Of a DNA stretch of 62,542 bases, positions 43,099 to 54,670 are shown piece after piece. The stretch is taken from positions 1 to 62,542 of the forward strand of contig FMBT01000027.1 of NCBI GenBank assembly GCA_900095095.1. Reading direction: 5' to 3'. The stretch comes from Fragilariopsis cylindrus CCMP1102 (Eukaryota > Bacillariophyta > Bacillariophyceae > Bacillariales > Bacillariaceae). Position numbers and translations under genes: made by a program. Numbering within the stretch: the first letter of the stretch is position 1; the number at the start of each line of letters is the position of its first letter. Under the pieces are notes generated by a model. That model saw only the letters and a list, made by a program, of their open reading frames with translations, made no database searches and had not been told where the DNA came from.

Positions 43099-43938
43099 TC
43101 ATACCTTCTGCGGTTGTACTTCTTTTTCAGGTGCCGGGGCATTGTGCTGGTCAACATTAGTCAACGGACTACCAAACAACAATTCTTCAAGTCGATGCCA
43201 GCAACGATGCCGTCCCATGACTAATTTGTATCCTTTATGTGCAATGGATTTTCGTTCCTTTTCATTTTCTGGATTGAGATAGTATTTGATTAGCTCTTTT
43301 AGCATCTTCGGATTATCATACACTATGATATTGGCCCTATCGACTAGACCCGCTGGAAGAATTACCATAGGATCTGTCATGACCAAAGCTCCACTGGCAA
43401 GTGATTCCATCAGTCTATAATGATCTTCCCATTCGTCCCGTTGGGTGATCACCACGATCTTGCATTTCAATAGATCCAATGTATATTTGTACTGTACATT
43501 CCCCGCTTCCATCCCTTTCTCGTCTGAGTAGACAATTTGGACTTGATTCTCCATAAGTTTACCGGTCTTCTTATTGATTGTGGAATGATGCAGAGTCTTA
43601 ATAACTTTAGCAACATCTCGACGATAAAAACTATAATGGGAATAGTCTCCAGATTTCCAAAAGTAACCCACATCGATGGGGCGTCTTAATCCCCTACTAA
43701 CCGGTTTCCCATTAGTTATATTTTGTATACTCATAACGAAAGATTCCCGGAGAGCAATGGGGCTGTGTAGAATGGACTGATCATAATCTGACGGGACATC
43801 GTCCCATTGGTTTGGTGATAGCTCTCCCATATGTATTTCTTTACTCGCATGATCGTAGTATCGATTTTGAACGATACTTCGTTTGGCCAAACGTATTCTT
43901 TTCATATCATTTGTTCGCGCATAACTCATTTCGCGATG

Positions 43939-43970
<32 letters not shown>

Positions 43971-44920
43971 ATATCAACACCAATATCGACACCCCTACTA
44001 GTAGCAAATAAGTTACTACAACCAGCTCGTCGTGTACTGCCACTAAAATCTAACAAGAAGATGTATGGTTCCTCTATTTCTTCTTCTTCATGACGAATTT
44101 CTTGTTTTCCAAGATTATCTAGAATCATCTGTAATCTATGACAATCTCGATCCATCGATCCCCAATCGATCAGATACAAGAACGGTAAATTCGTCTTTCG
44201 TGGAAAAATTTCAACAGTATTCACGGATGGCCTAACGAATGTAACTGCTGATATTGTATATATTTAGACCGTTCAACTGCTGCGAACAATAGCTTTGATG
44301 CGGGGTCGATATTGGCGGAACCTGTCATATCTACGATTATATGAATTGTACAGTTCGGTTCCATCCATCGAGGATAACGGGAGAGTTTGAAGCTTTATAC
44401 TGTGACAATAAACAATTATTGTCATCGATTTTTTCCGATTTTTTCGATGACGATGATTGTTTTTTTATTTCCAATTGGTCACTATTCTTTTGTTGTTGTT
44501 GTATCTGCGATGCTTGTAACGATATGTGGTCGGTGCTAGGTAGGTCACTATATTTATTTTTGTGTTGTCAATTTCGGAAGTCGGAGTCGATTCGCTACTT
44601 TTTGTCGTGGTGGTGTGGAAGAAGAATCGGATGATGGCGATATACTTTAGGACTGCGTACACTATTAGTAGGGCATCCATGGCAGTAGTGGTGCTGCTTC
44701 TTATCCCTACAGTTGACTTTGTGCTAGGATTATTATAAGGCGTCGTAGTTGCTCTCATCATGGCAATCCCGACGAGTCCCGCTAATAACCATTTGAAGTA
44801 TCGCAAAAAACCTGCACATAAAATGTCGGCACCTGAATAATTTCTTCCGTGATTTCCTCGAGGAGAAACACTGAGTCGTTTCGATGGAGAAATGATTCGT
44901 TTTGACGATGGAGATATCAT
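43099..44920 (-). CDS. Exostosin (GT47)-family glycosyltransferase, frameshifted
   Basis: Type II membrane glycosyltransferase. A probable ATG lies at 44920, as the longer ORF opens on TTG. A membrane span (FLRYFKWLLAGLVGIAMM) precedes YPRWMEPNCTIHIIVDMTGS, INTVEIFPRKTNLPF-like sequence and the exostosin C-terminal signature YTLDLLKCKIVVITQRDEWE then MESLASGALVMTDPM (near 43400). Breaks lie near 44460, 44360 and 44235, and in an (ACT)n tract at 43939-43970. In one frame on the coding strand that tract is poly-Ser and in another it is TAG repeats, so slippage there is lethal to the reading frame. Family assignment rests on the C-terminal half. Confidence 0.6.
43939..43970. repeat. ACT/AGT trinucleotide tract in exostosin gene
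   Basis: About 32 bp of (ACT)n. It is read as poly-Ser in the 43099-44043 ORF and as consecutive TAG stops in the overlapping upstream ORF. Confidence 0.85.
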
Positions 44921-45609
44921 TCTTTGTTGTTGTGTACGAACACTACGGTCTAGGACGTGATATTCGGTTTGGATGGGATGTACAGTTGTAGAAAAAAATG
45001 TCAAATATCGGACGCGTGAAGCAATGATTCAATCAACGAGTCAATCCGCCTTCAATATCAAGTGGTAGAACAGCAACAAATGTATATATTTGCAGAGCCA
45101 CTCCTACCAATACAATGACTTGCTCTGTTGATTTCCTCGTTCTTAATTCATTCGACACCGAAAGAATGAATCTGTTGTGTTTTTGTTACTATAGCTGTTA
45201 CGGGACGGCTTCAAATAAAACTTGTAAAACCATTATTCACGTCCGCCGTGCCAATTTTTGTTGACGAGATCGAGGACCTAGCATAACAATCCCGTATGGG
45301 ACTGGACGGTATGCACTCGTACACGACTGAAACCTACAATGTAAAAAAACATGGAAAAGAATCTACGCGTGGTAGTTATTGTGTCAGAGCGAGCGCGATT
45401 TGCTTCACAACCATCACTTTTGCTCTTAGTTGATCAACTAATTCACAAACCACGAAGAACATCATGTACGCACCAACCATAACAATTAATCAAAGAAAAC
45501 AAAGAAAACCCACATAAAAGAATTTGCTTTTAGCATCATAACCAAGGACAACTAATCGACCGTACTTACTACGTTGTTGATTACATTACAATTCGCCAAC
45601 AATAGCATC
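44921..45609. other. Divergent upstream spacer
   Basis: Upstream region of the exostosin and J-protein genes. No additional gene is supported. Confidence 0.4.
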
Positions 45610-46764
45610 ATGATTCGAGATACTTCCTTCCTATTCTTTGCCTTAAAAGCGACAGTGGCGTTTGTTGTATTTTATAATCACTTTAAAGTACAGGCTTTTG
45701 TCCCGACATTATCATCATCGTCATCATCATCGGCAGCTGTAATAAACGGAAAACCATACACATCTCAACCGTTGTTTGCAGATGGTATAGGAATGGGAAT
45801 GGGAACCAAGACATCTTCAAAGAAGAAAAATAAAAAGGGTGGAAAGAAGAGCAATAGCAAGGCTTTCTCGTCTACCTCCTCATCGTCGTCGTCGTCGTCA
45901 AAGTCTCCCTTTAATGTCAATGCTTCACTTCTCCGAATGGAGAAAAAGTATGATGAAATTATGTTGAGTCTCGCCAAAGAGCAACAAAAATCGGAAGAAG
46001 AAGCAGAACTTTATTCTGCCTCTTTTTCAACCTCAACGATGATGACCAGTGAGTACATTGTGGCTGCGAGAGGAGGTTCTGTTTCAGATTGGGTCCCCAT
46101 CGCTCAATTTTGTCTGAAACGACCCGAGTCAGAATACCAGGATGGTGCATCAGATGAAATGGTTAAAACAGCTATCTCTGTATATTGTCGAGAGCTTTCT
46201 TACTTAGCTTCCATGGGTGCACCCGTCTTTTCTACCATGGCTCGGAATGAGATCCAATACAGCGTCGAAAATAAGGATAGCTGGTTTAAGCATATTTACG
46301 AAGGAGTAGTGGAAGGAAATGCAAATAAGAGTGCAGATATGGTGATGACAAAAATGGAAGCCCGGAAAGCATTAGGACTTATCAAAGATGATGATTCTAC
46401 TTCCAGTAGTACGGATGAGATTACCAAATCAGACATCAAAAAGGCGTACCGAAATTTGTGTTATGAACTTCATCCAGATCGCTTTGAGGGTACACCGGAG
46501 GAATGTTTAGAAGCTAGGGATCGCTTTGGTCGTGTTACGTTAGCGTACGAGACACTATCATCAGGGGTTCGGGGAGAAGTAGGTATGTCATGGTACGAAT
46601 CATTAGGCGGACGGGAACGAACTCAATTTGTTGGGCCAATTAACTTATTACCTCTAGGTGCTGCCCAAGAACATATGACACGACACAATGCAGAGGGAGC
46701 ATGTTTGCCTTTGAATACCGACATGGTCCAAACATTTGTTGCACGTAATTTGCGATCTGCATAA
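45610..46764 (+). CDS. Plastid-targeted J-domain (DnaJ-like) protein
   Basis: 384 aa from the ATG at 45610; the longer ORF begins on TTG. A bipartite leader is clear: hydrophobic signal FLFFALKATVAFVVFYNHF, then VQAFVP, an ASAFAP-type cleavage site, then a Ser/Lys-rich transit region. The J-domain lies near the C-terminus: MEARKALGLIKDD, SDIKKAYRNLCYELHPDRF with the HPD tripeptide (about residue 288), and RVTLAYETLSSG. No Gly/Phe or zinc-finger regions follow, so this is a type III J-protein, likely a co-chaperone of plastid Hsp70. The middle contains VPIAQFCLKRPESEYQ, of unknown role. Confidence 0.8.
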   Translation: MIRDTSFLFFALKATVAFVVFYNHFKVQAFVPTLSSSSSSSAAVINGKPYTSQPLFADGIGMGMGTKTSSKKKNKKGGKKSNSKAFSSTSSSSSSSSKSPFNVNASLLRMEKKYDEIMLSLAKEQQKSEEEAELYSASFSTSTMMTSEYIVAARGGSVSDWVPIAQFCLKRPESEYQDGASDEMVKTAISVYCRELSYLASMGAPVFSTMARNEIQYSVENKDSWFKHIYEGVVEGNANKSADMVMTKMEARKALGLIKDDDSTSSSTDEITKSDIKKAYRNLCYELHPDRFEGTPEECLEARDRFGRVTLAYETLSSGVRGEVGMSWYESLGGRERTQFVGPINLLPLGAAQEHMTRHNAEGACLPLNTDMVQTFVARNLRSA

Positions 46765-47542
46765 ATAATATGAACTGCTACGATTATCATTATTTAATCG
46801 ATGTAATTATAGAAGTAAATTAGCTTAACTTAAAACATGAATGCAAATAAACAACAATATCGGTAGTAGCAAGCCTTCTATTTGTACAACAAGTAATATT
46901 AATAGCTCGAATGAGATTCAACATGTAATGGATCTTTTTGAGTGCAGCATCCACACCGTAAATCCATCGAAGATACAGTAGTTATCAATAAATCATCTAG
47001 CTAGAATTAGGAGAGCTAGCGGTAAATACGTTTAGATGAAAAACTAAATTTTAAAATAATTAAATACTTCATTGAAAAAAGATTTAGAATATGATTAAAA
47101 TTAGAAGTACATAATAGTATATCGTTATGTATGATATATCCGTTCATTTAAAAATCTATGTCCTATAATGTTAGTAATAAAGACAAATTTCAAAACGAAA
47201 TAAAATGAGTCAGTATGACGTATTACGGGGGAAATTAAATTGTCTCGACAGACAGGTCCAATCATTCATGCCACTGAAAAGACATCAAGTTGGGTTAAAA
47301 TATCGATATTTGTTTTTCTTCGAAGACATAGACACCCGGAATGTGCATTTTACACAAACTCATGGGATGTCATTTTCTCTATTGACATTTTGAAAATAGA
47401 GAAAATGACATAAAAGAGCACCGAGTACCGCCTATAGCTTCGATTACCGCGGAAACCATCATAAAATACATACAACACGCGCAGTTCAGAATTAAAGCAA
47501 CAGTCGAATGGAACGTACCTTTGTATTTCATTTAGAGAGCAG
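46765..47542. other. Gene-free convergent spacer
   Basis: AT-rich 3' flanks of the J-protein and ELP4 genes. Short ORFs look random. An inverted 'gagaaaatgaca' pair lies near 47370-47412, a possible hairpin. Confidence 0.45.
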
Positions 47543-49150
47543 TTAAAAGTCTAACACGGAAGATCCTGATGAGTTAGAAGAACAACCCATTCCAGTCTTC
47601 TTCGGCTTTGAAGGTGCTTCTGATGCTGGTCGGCCAGCACCCGAACGAACCCCTCCAGAGCCAACACTGCCGCCACCCTCTGCGTAATCCTCGGGTGGAA
47701 TATGTAAAAGAGGAATATGCAATTTGCGTCGATCTCTTTTGAATCCATAAATCGATGCGGCTATTTCAGATCGTTTGCGGGTCGTTTTGGAAATTTTCAA
47801 CACACCTTGTAGGTGACGAAATTCAGGTGGAGGAGGATATTCCTTACGAGAAGCAAATCCCTCAGTTGCAAGGACAACGTCACATGAGCGAGCTAATCGG
47901 ATACAGGACTTCACATCGTCATTAGGCGATATGCAGATCATGATCACAACGGGTAACGATTCTTTTCGAATATGCGCCAGTAACAGCGGCAATGCGATTG
48001 CTAGCGCCTCTATTGGTGGGTGATGGAGCAATAGTCGAATAGCTTTGTCGGTACCTGCTCGAGCCGATAAAGATGCTTTATCCTTCAAAAGTTCTACCAA
48101 ATCATAAAAGAGTTTGTAGGCCTTTGATTGGCTGTTACTAGTACGAGTTCGGATTGTAGATGAGGGCAATTGCGCAATGTAGGATGGAATGTCTAACGGA
48201 GTTTGATCTATCATTCGTCCAGAAAGATCGTAGGAATGACAGAAGACATTGTTGTTGACCATTGCTGATGCTGAAGTGTTGGATTGAGCTAGGCGCTCTT
48301 GCTGTACAGATTTCTTGTACTGCCAAGCAATTTCTAGTCCCTCATCAGCATTTTTTTCTTCTGCTTCTTCCTCGTCTTCCTCCTCAAGAATAGCCATGGC
48401 TCCAAGGCTGCTGGCAAGTCCGCTATTGTTGTTGCTGTTACTTTCTTCTTCTTGCTGTTGCTCTTTTTTTGCTTTTTCTTCCCTTTTCTTTTGTTTGTCC
48501 CAATGAAGATTGCGAGGCAAAGATGACAGTATGTCCCCCAATTCTTCTCTTATATCTATCGAGACAACTTCGTCATCTTCTGACGATATCGAAGCATCTT
48601 CATTGAATAAAAATGATAGATTAATACCGTCTTCCTTCTCAGCATCAGACAAAGGGGGTTTCGAAAATATCGGTATAACCAAGTGCTGATCTTGCGATAT
48701 GGCCTGTTAAAACATATGACAAGTTGAAAATAGAAGAGAAGGATATTGGTAAGATTGGGACTAGTCCTATATCTACTGGTATACTTGTACATTCAGAGTA
48801 CAGTAGAGCGCGAAAAGAATAGTGCATCAAAATAATATAAAACATACCTCAGCACACCAATATTTGACTAGTGTAATAGCTAAATTACGAGTCCACAATC
48901 GATCTTCTTCCAGAAGGATACTCGTTCCTAGGACATGTCCACCACCTACAATACTATCCAAATCATTCAAACCTGATGATGTCAGATATGCACCACCCTG
49001 CCATGGCTTCACACCTCGCAATCGGAACAACGACGATACTGTGGTAGTATTACTGTTGGTGTTAGAGGTAGACGACGATGTAGATATTCCAGAGGTCGTC
49101 GACGATACACTCTTAGTCTGAGCCCCCTTACGTCGGAAAGCCGAAGGCAT
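47543..49150 (-). CDS. ELP4: Elongator complex protein 4, two exons
   Basis: RecA-like accessory subunit of Elongator (Elp4-5-6 ring), needed for wobble-uridine modification of tRNA. Exons 49150-48848 and 48703-47543 give 487 aa. The N-terminus has FRRKG, RGVKPWQGGAYLTSSGLNDL then DSIVGGGHVLGTSILLEED, the PAXNEB/ELP4 signature. Exon 2 opens AISQDQHLVIPIFSKPPL. A Gln/Asn/Glu-rich insertion (about residues 150-210) precedes IAWQYK, FCHSYDLSGRM and LLLHHPPIEALAIALPLLLA. The HLQGVLKISKT and RDRRKLHIPLLHIPPEDYAE segments close the fold. No frameshift. Confidence 0.85.
48704..48847 (-). other. ELP4 intron
   Basis: Donor GTATGTTT at 48847, acceptor TTTAACAG at 48704, 144 bp, phase 0. Confidence 0.8.
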
Positions 49151-49713
49151 TTTTGACTTCACCTATTTCTTGTTACAACAATTAATTCGTTAAAACAATT
49201 TACAGCAGCTATTATCTGCGTGGTCTATCATCCTCTGATGGAGAGGAGATCACGTAGTAGTGATCTTCATCACGAATTATTATGAGGAGAGTGATGATTC
49301 AATCATCCTTTGATTTCTAATTCGTAGTGGGAATTTATGAAAATAATAAATCCTTTCTCTCCCGAAAGAATGTAAGTATTTTATTTATGTGTGGTTCACA
49401 TGTGGCGTCTGTTATGCGTGCAGATATATCTTTGATTTTTAATCAAGCGAGTCGAATCTGAGATCAAGAACATGAATTGTTGGTATGATTGTATCAACGC
49501 ATAATGAATAATAATAATACAGTACTAATTTACGCACATCAATCAAGACACCGGAAAACACAAAACAACAACAATATAACACAACATCATCATAAAATCA
49601 ACAATCAAGCTATAGAAGAAGAATCGATCGAAGACATACAACTCCACTGAATAAAACTCATTGAAACACAATAGAACGAGGGAGACATAATATATATATA
49701 GAAAAAGACTAAA
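49151..49713. other. Divergent upstream spacer
   Basis: Shared upstream region of ELP4 and PP6. It ends in CA-rich sequence and an AT run (ATATATATATAG) just before the PP6 start. No gene was seen. Confidence 0.45.
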
Positions 49714-51092
49714 ATGACAGGATTGGATGTTGACGCTTGTATCGCTACATTGAAACAGGGAGAAACTGTTTCAGAACGAGAACTTCGACAACTTTGTCAG
49801 TATGTTGGTGAATTATTAATCGAAGAATCAAATGTCCAGCCTGTTTTAAGTCCTGTTACAATAGTGGGAGATTTACATGGACAATTTTTTGATCTATTGA
49901 ATTTATTTGAAAGTGTCGGGGGTTGGCCACCAAATACTTCGTACATATTCTTAGGGGATTTCGTCGATCGTGGTAAGTTTTGAGTTTTTTGTTACTGTTT
50001 AAGAAATACTTGACTGAATTTAAATGATAATAATCTTTTCAAAAACAAAATCATTTGCTCTACTCGGCTCATAATATTGTTATTATTGCCGTCGTTATAC
50101 CAATACAATATTATCAAGGTCACAACTCGGTGGAAGTGTTAAGTCTGCTGTTATGTTTAAAACTCAAATTTCCAGCACATATAACTCTATTGAGGGGGAA
50201 TCATGAAGTAAGTATACCAGCGTATATACTTGATTGGTCGATTCCGTGTCGATGTCATGTAATTCTCTGGTTTGTGTGTTTTTATTTATCTCATTTTCCC
50301 AATATATATCTTCGATTTTGAATTTATTACGTGTACTAATTCAAATAAATATATTCATTTAAAAAAAAGTCTCGACAAATCACACAAGTATACGGATTTT
50401 ATGACGAGTGTTTGAGAAAATACGGGAATGCAAGTGTATGGCGACATTGTGTACAATGCTTTGATTGTTTCGGTCTAGCTGCATTAATAGATGAACGTGT
50501 ACTTTGTGTACATGGTGGACTCAGTCCGGATGTTCGTACACTTGATCAAATACGGGCCATCGATCGGAATCAAGAAATTCCTCACGAGGGTGCATTTAAT
50601 GATTTAGTTTGGAGTGACCCAGAAGATATTGCAGGATCATGGCAACTATCTCCACGTGGGGCTGGATATCTATTTGGGAAACTCGTTACCGATGAATTCC
50701 ACGAAGTTAATAATTTACAATTCTTAGCCCGAGCTCATCAACTTGTTATGGAAGGACGAAAATATCATTTTGATAAGAGACTAGTCACCGTATGGAGTGC
50801 ACCAAATTATTGTTATAGATGTGGAAATGTGGCGGCTATATTAGAAATTGGAGGTAATGATATCACTAACGACTCCGGAAGCAGCAACAACGACAATGGT
50901 GGAAACGTTACTACGATAGAAGAAAACGACGACGAAAGTGATCCAAATCGACAACAAGTGAGCAGCAGTAACGAACATGAGGGCTACCCTGGATCAATCT
51001 CACAGCGGTTTAAATTCTTCCGAGAAACATCACACAGTGCACATGGACCACGAGGAGAGGAACGGGCACAACTTGTACCCTACTTTTTATAA
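49714..51092 (+). CDS. PPP6C: Serine/threonine protein phosphatase PP6/Sit4-type catalytic subunit, three exons
   Basis: 356 aa from exons 49714-49972, 50119-50207 and 50370-51092. PPP-family metal and catalytic motifs are all present: [36 protein letters not shown] and [17 protein letters not shown]6-like wording ([47 protein letters not shown]) distinguishes it from PP2A and PP4. The C-terminus is YFL, the carboxymethylation-type tail. An Asn/Asp/Glu-rich insertion of about 50 residues before that tail makes it longer than the usual 305-310 aa. In yeast and animals PP6/Sit4 acts with SAPS subunits, and Sit4 also affects Elongator phosphorylation. Confidence 0.88.
49973..50118 (+). other. 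PP6 intron 1
   Basis: Donor GTAAGT, acceptor ATCAAG, 146 bp. Joins FVDRG to HNSVEV. Confidence 0.85.
50208..50369 (+). other. PP6 intron 2
   Basis: Donor GTAAGTAT, acceptor AAAAAAAAG, 162 bp. Joins RGNHE to SRQITQ. Exon 2 is only 89 bp. Confidence 0.85.
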
Positions 51093-51258
51093 TACAAATA
51101 AAATAGAAGCAAAACAACTAGACAGTTCACAAAATGGCGTTATCGTAGATGCATTCAATACAAAATATCAAAACTCGTTATTGTCGGGATAGAATACTCG
51201 TTCCAAGGTCAAACCAACTGAGGGAGCTGGTTTGCATGGATTATTTTTCTCGTTAAGT

Positions 51259-52466
51259 TCAATTCGACGGTCGATTCAATAGATCCAAGAAGCTTTCTTC
51301 ATCTAACCAATTTCGGCATACATCAAGAGCTGTTCCGATTAAATTTCGTACCATTTTATATAACGCCCCATCCAAATATATATCAATTCGGTAATAAGAA
51401 CTAGAAGGATCACTGCCATCGACCATTTTACTATCAACCTCTTTGACCAACTGAATTTTTTGTATATTTCGAACAGTACTCCGTCCGACTATTCCTGTCT
51501 TTTTTCTTGTGCTTCTATTGCCCCTGCGAAGCAGATAAAGTCATGCGAACCTTCATATAATTTAAGAATCTGTTCTAATCGATCGGTGTCTATTGTCGTG
51601 GGCCATGGTAACTGCCATCGATTATAACGATCTAAGGGATTCATAGCATGTCCGATACAAATCCTGTAGGAATACAATTTACCCGTACTAGTTTTCATTG
51701 CATTCCAATTATATATACCAGGACGAATATATTTACCAGTATCTTCTATCGGTATCTCATAAGGTGAAGGTGCCTGTATATTCCAAATTCGTATATCCGA
51801 TGGAAGCATACGGTTCATACATGTTTCTAAGTCTGATGTTGATTTGCTTGTATCATTATTATTACTATTATTATTTGTTTCGTTATGATACAAATCAAAG
51901 TGAGCAGCCTGACCTCTTGCATGGACACCACCATCAGTCCGAGAAGCACCTGTAACTCGTACCAAGCGTTGGAAACGTTGCGATAAAACTTGTTCAAGTT
52001 CTTCCTGAATAGTCTTAGGGTTGTTCGTGTCTCTTTTGTTGTTGTTGTTGTTGTTGTTGTTGTTGCTGTCATTGTCGCTCGTTATTGAGGGGTCGGCGAC
52101 GATCGATTTATTATTATTTCGAAATGGAACCGTAGCCTGATCTTCTGCTGGTCTTCCTCCTTGCATTTGAAAACCAGAATATATAGTCCCATCATAAGCA
52201 ACACGACATCGATATCGAATACGAGATGGATCGTAGCATATTCGTGGAGATATTTCTTCTTCTTCTTGATGCTGCTCTTCTATACTATTATACGTAATAA
52301 TTATGCGACGACGATAACGATGATGATAATGATGATGATTGATGATGGATGTAGTACTACTTATACTTGTCCCAGTATGCAGAGACGGCGAGAAAGCATC
52401 ATGTATCTTAAATTTCAGGATCAGAACAGCAACAAGGAATAAGGACGGAGAAGAGATCCTCGTCAT
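51259..52466 (-). CDS. truA: tRNA pseudouridine synthase TruA-like, probably plastid-targeted, one frameshift
   Basis: Forms pseudouridine in the tRNA anticodon arm (TruA/PUS1-3 family). The preferred ATG is 52466: MTRISSPSLFLVAVLILKFK gives a signal peptide and HDAFSPS an ASAF-like cleavage site, suggesting plastid import. Conserved blocks are VAYDGTIYSGFQMQ and the catalytic GASRTDGGVHARGQ (Asp near residue 180). Later come YSYRICIGHAMNPLDRYNRW and GSHDFICFAGA. The long ORF stops at 51489. One more T in the T6 run 51500-51505 continues it as KKTGIVGRSTV...YKMVRNLIGTALDV to 51259, the expected TruA C-terminus. An Asn-rich insertion precedes TIQEELEQVLSQRF. Confidence 0.8.
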
Positions 52467-52903
52467 TGTTGTTTGTTTCTTCCGCTCTGGACGTTCTTTC
52501 TTGTCGCTACTAAATGCAACCTTGGACCTTGATCGGTAAGAAAGAGCAATTGTAGTGCAATTGACTCGATCATCATCGTGCACTCGTTCATCGTCCACCC
52601 ATCACAAAAATCAAAAATCACATGCTTGAAGAAATTTCGATTTCCAGTATTTTTATCCATGTCTGAAAGATGACGTAACATATGACGTAACATGACGATC
52701 GATCGGCATTCTAGCCAGAAATTAATTACGAAATTCGAAGCAGTTGAAATAAAATACTAATAAGCAATAAATCAATAAATTACATCATCTAGCTAGCAAG
52801 CTAAAAGTACTGGCAGTATCGTTGATCATATCCCACTGGTTTGCCAAATCATTGATTTGAACTTCGGTATACTGGATTATTATATTAGACTAAAAACGCA
52901 ACC
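52467..52903. other. Divergent upstream spacer
   Basis: Between TruA and the SLC10A7-like gene. No gene was seen. TATGACGTAACA occurs as a short tandem duplicate near 52680-52693. Confidence 0.4.
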
Positions 52904-54284
52904 ATGGTACATCTTACATTTCGGTTTTCTCGTCAATGTCAACTGATAATGATACTGACATTGGCATTGTTTGGTGTGTTTAACGTCAATAAGATGTGTC
53001 CTCCGACCGTATGGGCTTTGCAAACAATAACTAATACTCGGTCGACTTTTGTTCATGGCCAACATCATCAACAGCAACAACAACAACAGCATCGTCTTTT
53101 TAATCCATGCTGTTTGAGAGCTGGTGGAGACAATAATGATGTACCGATTACTGCTAGTATTGTCGACAACGACAATATTATAACGAATACAAGCAGCAAT
53201 ACGCCGATACAAGACCTATCGTTTGACCCTACAGTTTCCTTATCACAACGTGTATCAAAGGTTGTGAAATATGCAGATAAAAACTACTTTCTAATTGGGA
53301 TGTTTGCCGCAGTAATTCTTGCAAAAATTGTTCCTTCATTAGGAATTAATGGTGGGATTCTCCGACCTGAATTATTTATTGGAAATTATGGTGTAGCATT
53401 GATATTTTTACTTTCAGGCTTATCATTACAAACTAAAGATTTAACTCAAGCTATATCAAATGTCAAATTAAATGGACTTGTTCAGTTATTAATATTTGGA
53501 TTTTGGCCATTTTGTATCGGTCTTCCTCTTCGGTACGTCCTAACACGTATCATTCCTAATCTTATACCACCAGCCTTGGCGGATGGTTTACTCATAATGA
53601 CGACGTTACCGACAACCGTAAATATGTGTATCATGCTAACATCAACAGCGGGAGGTAATACAGCATCGGCTATCTGTAATGCCGTTATTAGTAACCTTGG
53701 AGGAATAGTATTAACGCCATTGTTACTACTAAAGTTTTTGGTGCGTCGATACATCTACCATTTGGAAAGATGGTATTAAAACTATGTCAAAAGGTGCTTT
53801 TACCAGTAACTATTGGACAACTACTCAGGAATAGCGATATGGTAAAGAATTTCTATAGGAATCATTCCAAAACATTTAAGCGATTACAAGAAACGATCTT
53901 ATTGGGTATCGTTTGGAATGCCTTCTGTAATGCATTTGGGGATGGTTTGGGAATACAATTAAAACATTCCTTGGTTCTGTTACTGTTGCTACCAACGTTG
54001 CATGTAACAGCTCTAGCAGCTTTTTTCAAATTGTTTTCACTCCCATCATTACGTTCAACAAAGGGAGAAACAATATCTGCAATGTTTTGTAGTAGTCAAA
54101 AAACTTTGGCTTTTGGCCTTCCATTGGTAAATACAATCTTCCAGGGTAATCCCAATCTTGCATCATATTGTGCACCTATTATGTTTATACATCCTTTACA
54201 AATGGCAATCGGATCATTCCTACTACCAACTATACAAAATTTATGGATGATGGTGACGATGATGCTGTTATAGAAGCTAAATAA
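52904..54284 (+). CDS. SLC10A7-like (sodium/bile-acid cotransporter family) membrane transporter, frameshifted
   Basis: Multi-pass transporter of the SLC10A7/RCH1 branch. The ATG at 52904 starts a hydrophobic leader (LIMILTLALFGVFNV) and a Gln-rich region. The core begins KNYFLIGMFAAVILAKIVPS, then GVALIFLLSGLSLQT, WPFCIGLP, MTTLPTTVNMCIMLTSTAGG plus NTASAICNAVISN, characteristic of SLC10A7. A one-base shift near 53740 (G-run) joins GIVLTPLLLLKFLG to PFGKMVLKLCQKVLLPVTIG. The second ORF includes SSQKTLAFGLPLVNTIFQGN and HPLQMAIGSFLLP. A further shift near 54247 would replace the end with an acidic MDDGDDDAVIEAK tail stopping at 54284. If not, the CDS ends at 54273. RCH1-like members influence Ca2+ homeostasis. 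Confidence 0.75.
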
Positions 54285-54670
54285 ATTACAGAGGGGAGGA
54301 CTGCGGCAATACAAATAGAGAGGAAGAAGAAAATTAATTCGAAGATAAGAAGAGACCAAACTCCAGAAATACAAATTCAAATTACTTCTAGCTAGTTGAG
54401 TTCAACTGTCAACTGTATGTATAGGGAGTTTCTGAAGTGAGATATACTGGTTTATTTTCTTATCTCTATTCTATATGTCAAAATTAATCTGAGTTGATCA
54501 TCGCACACCGAACACAAATCGTCGTCGATAATAATCTCATCATAGCTAGCTATTAGGCATTCGACCATTAAACGTTATCGTCGAGCCAAAAACCAAATTC
54601 TGCTTTTGGGTAAGCGCCTTGTTGAAAACAAACCATCGTGGCCTATCACTCAAAGTTTTAGAAACAATCG
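54285..54670. other. Convergent 3' spacer
   Basis: No gene. AT-rich flank between the transporter and CysRS ends. Confidence 0.5.
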
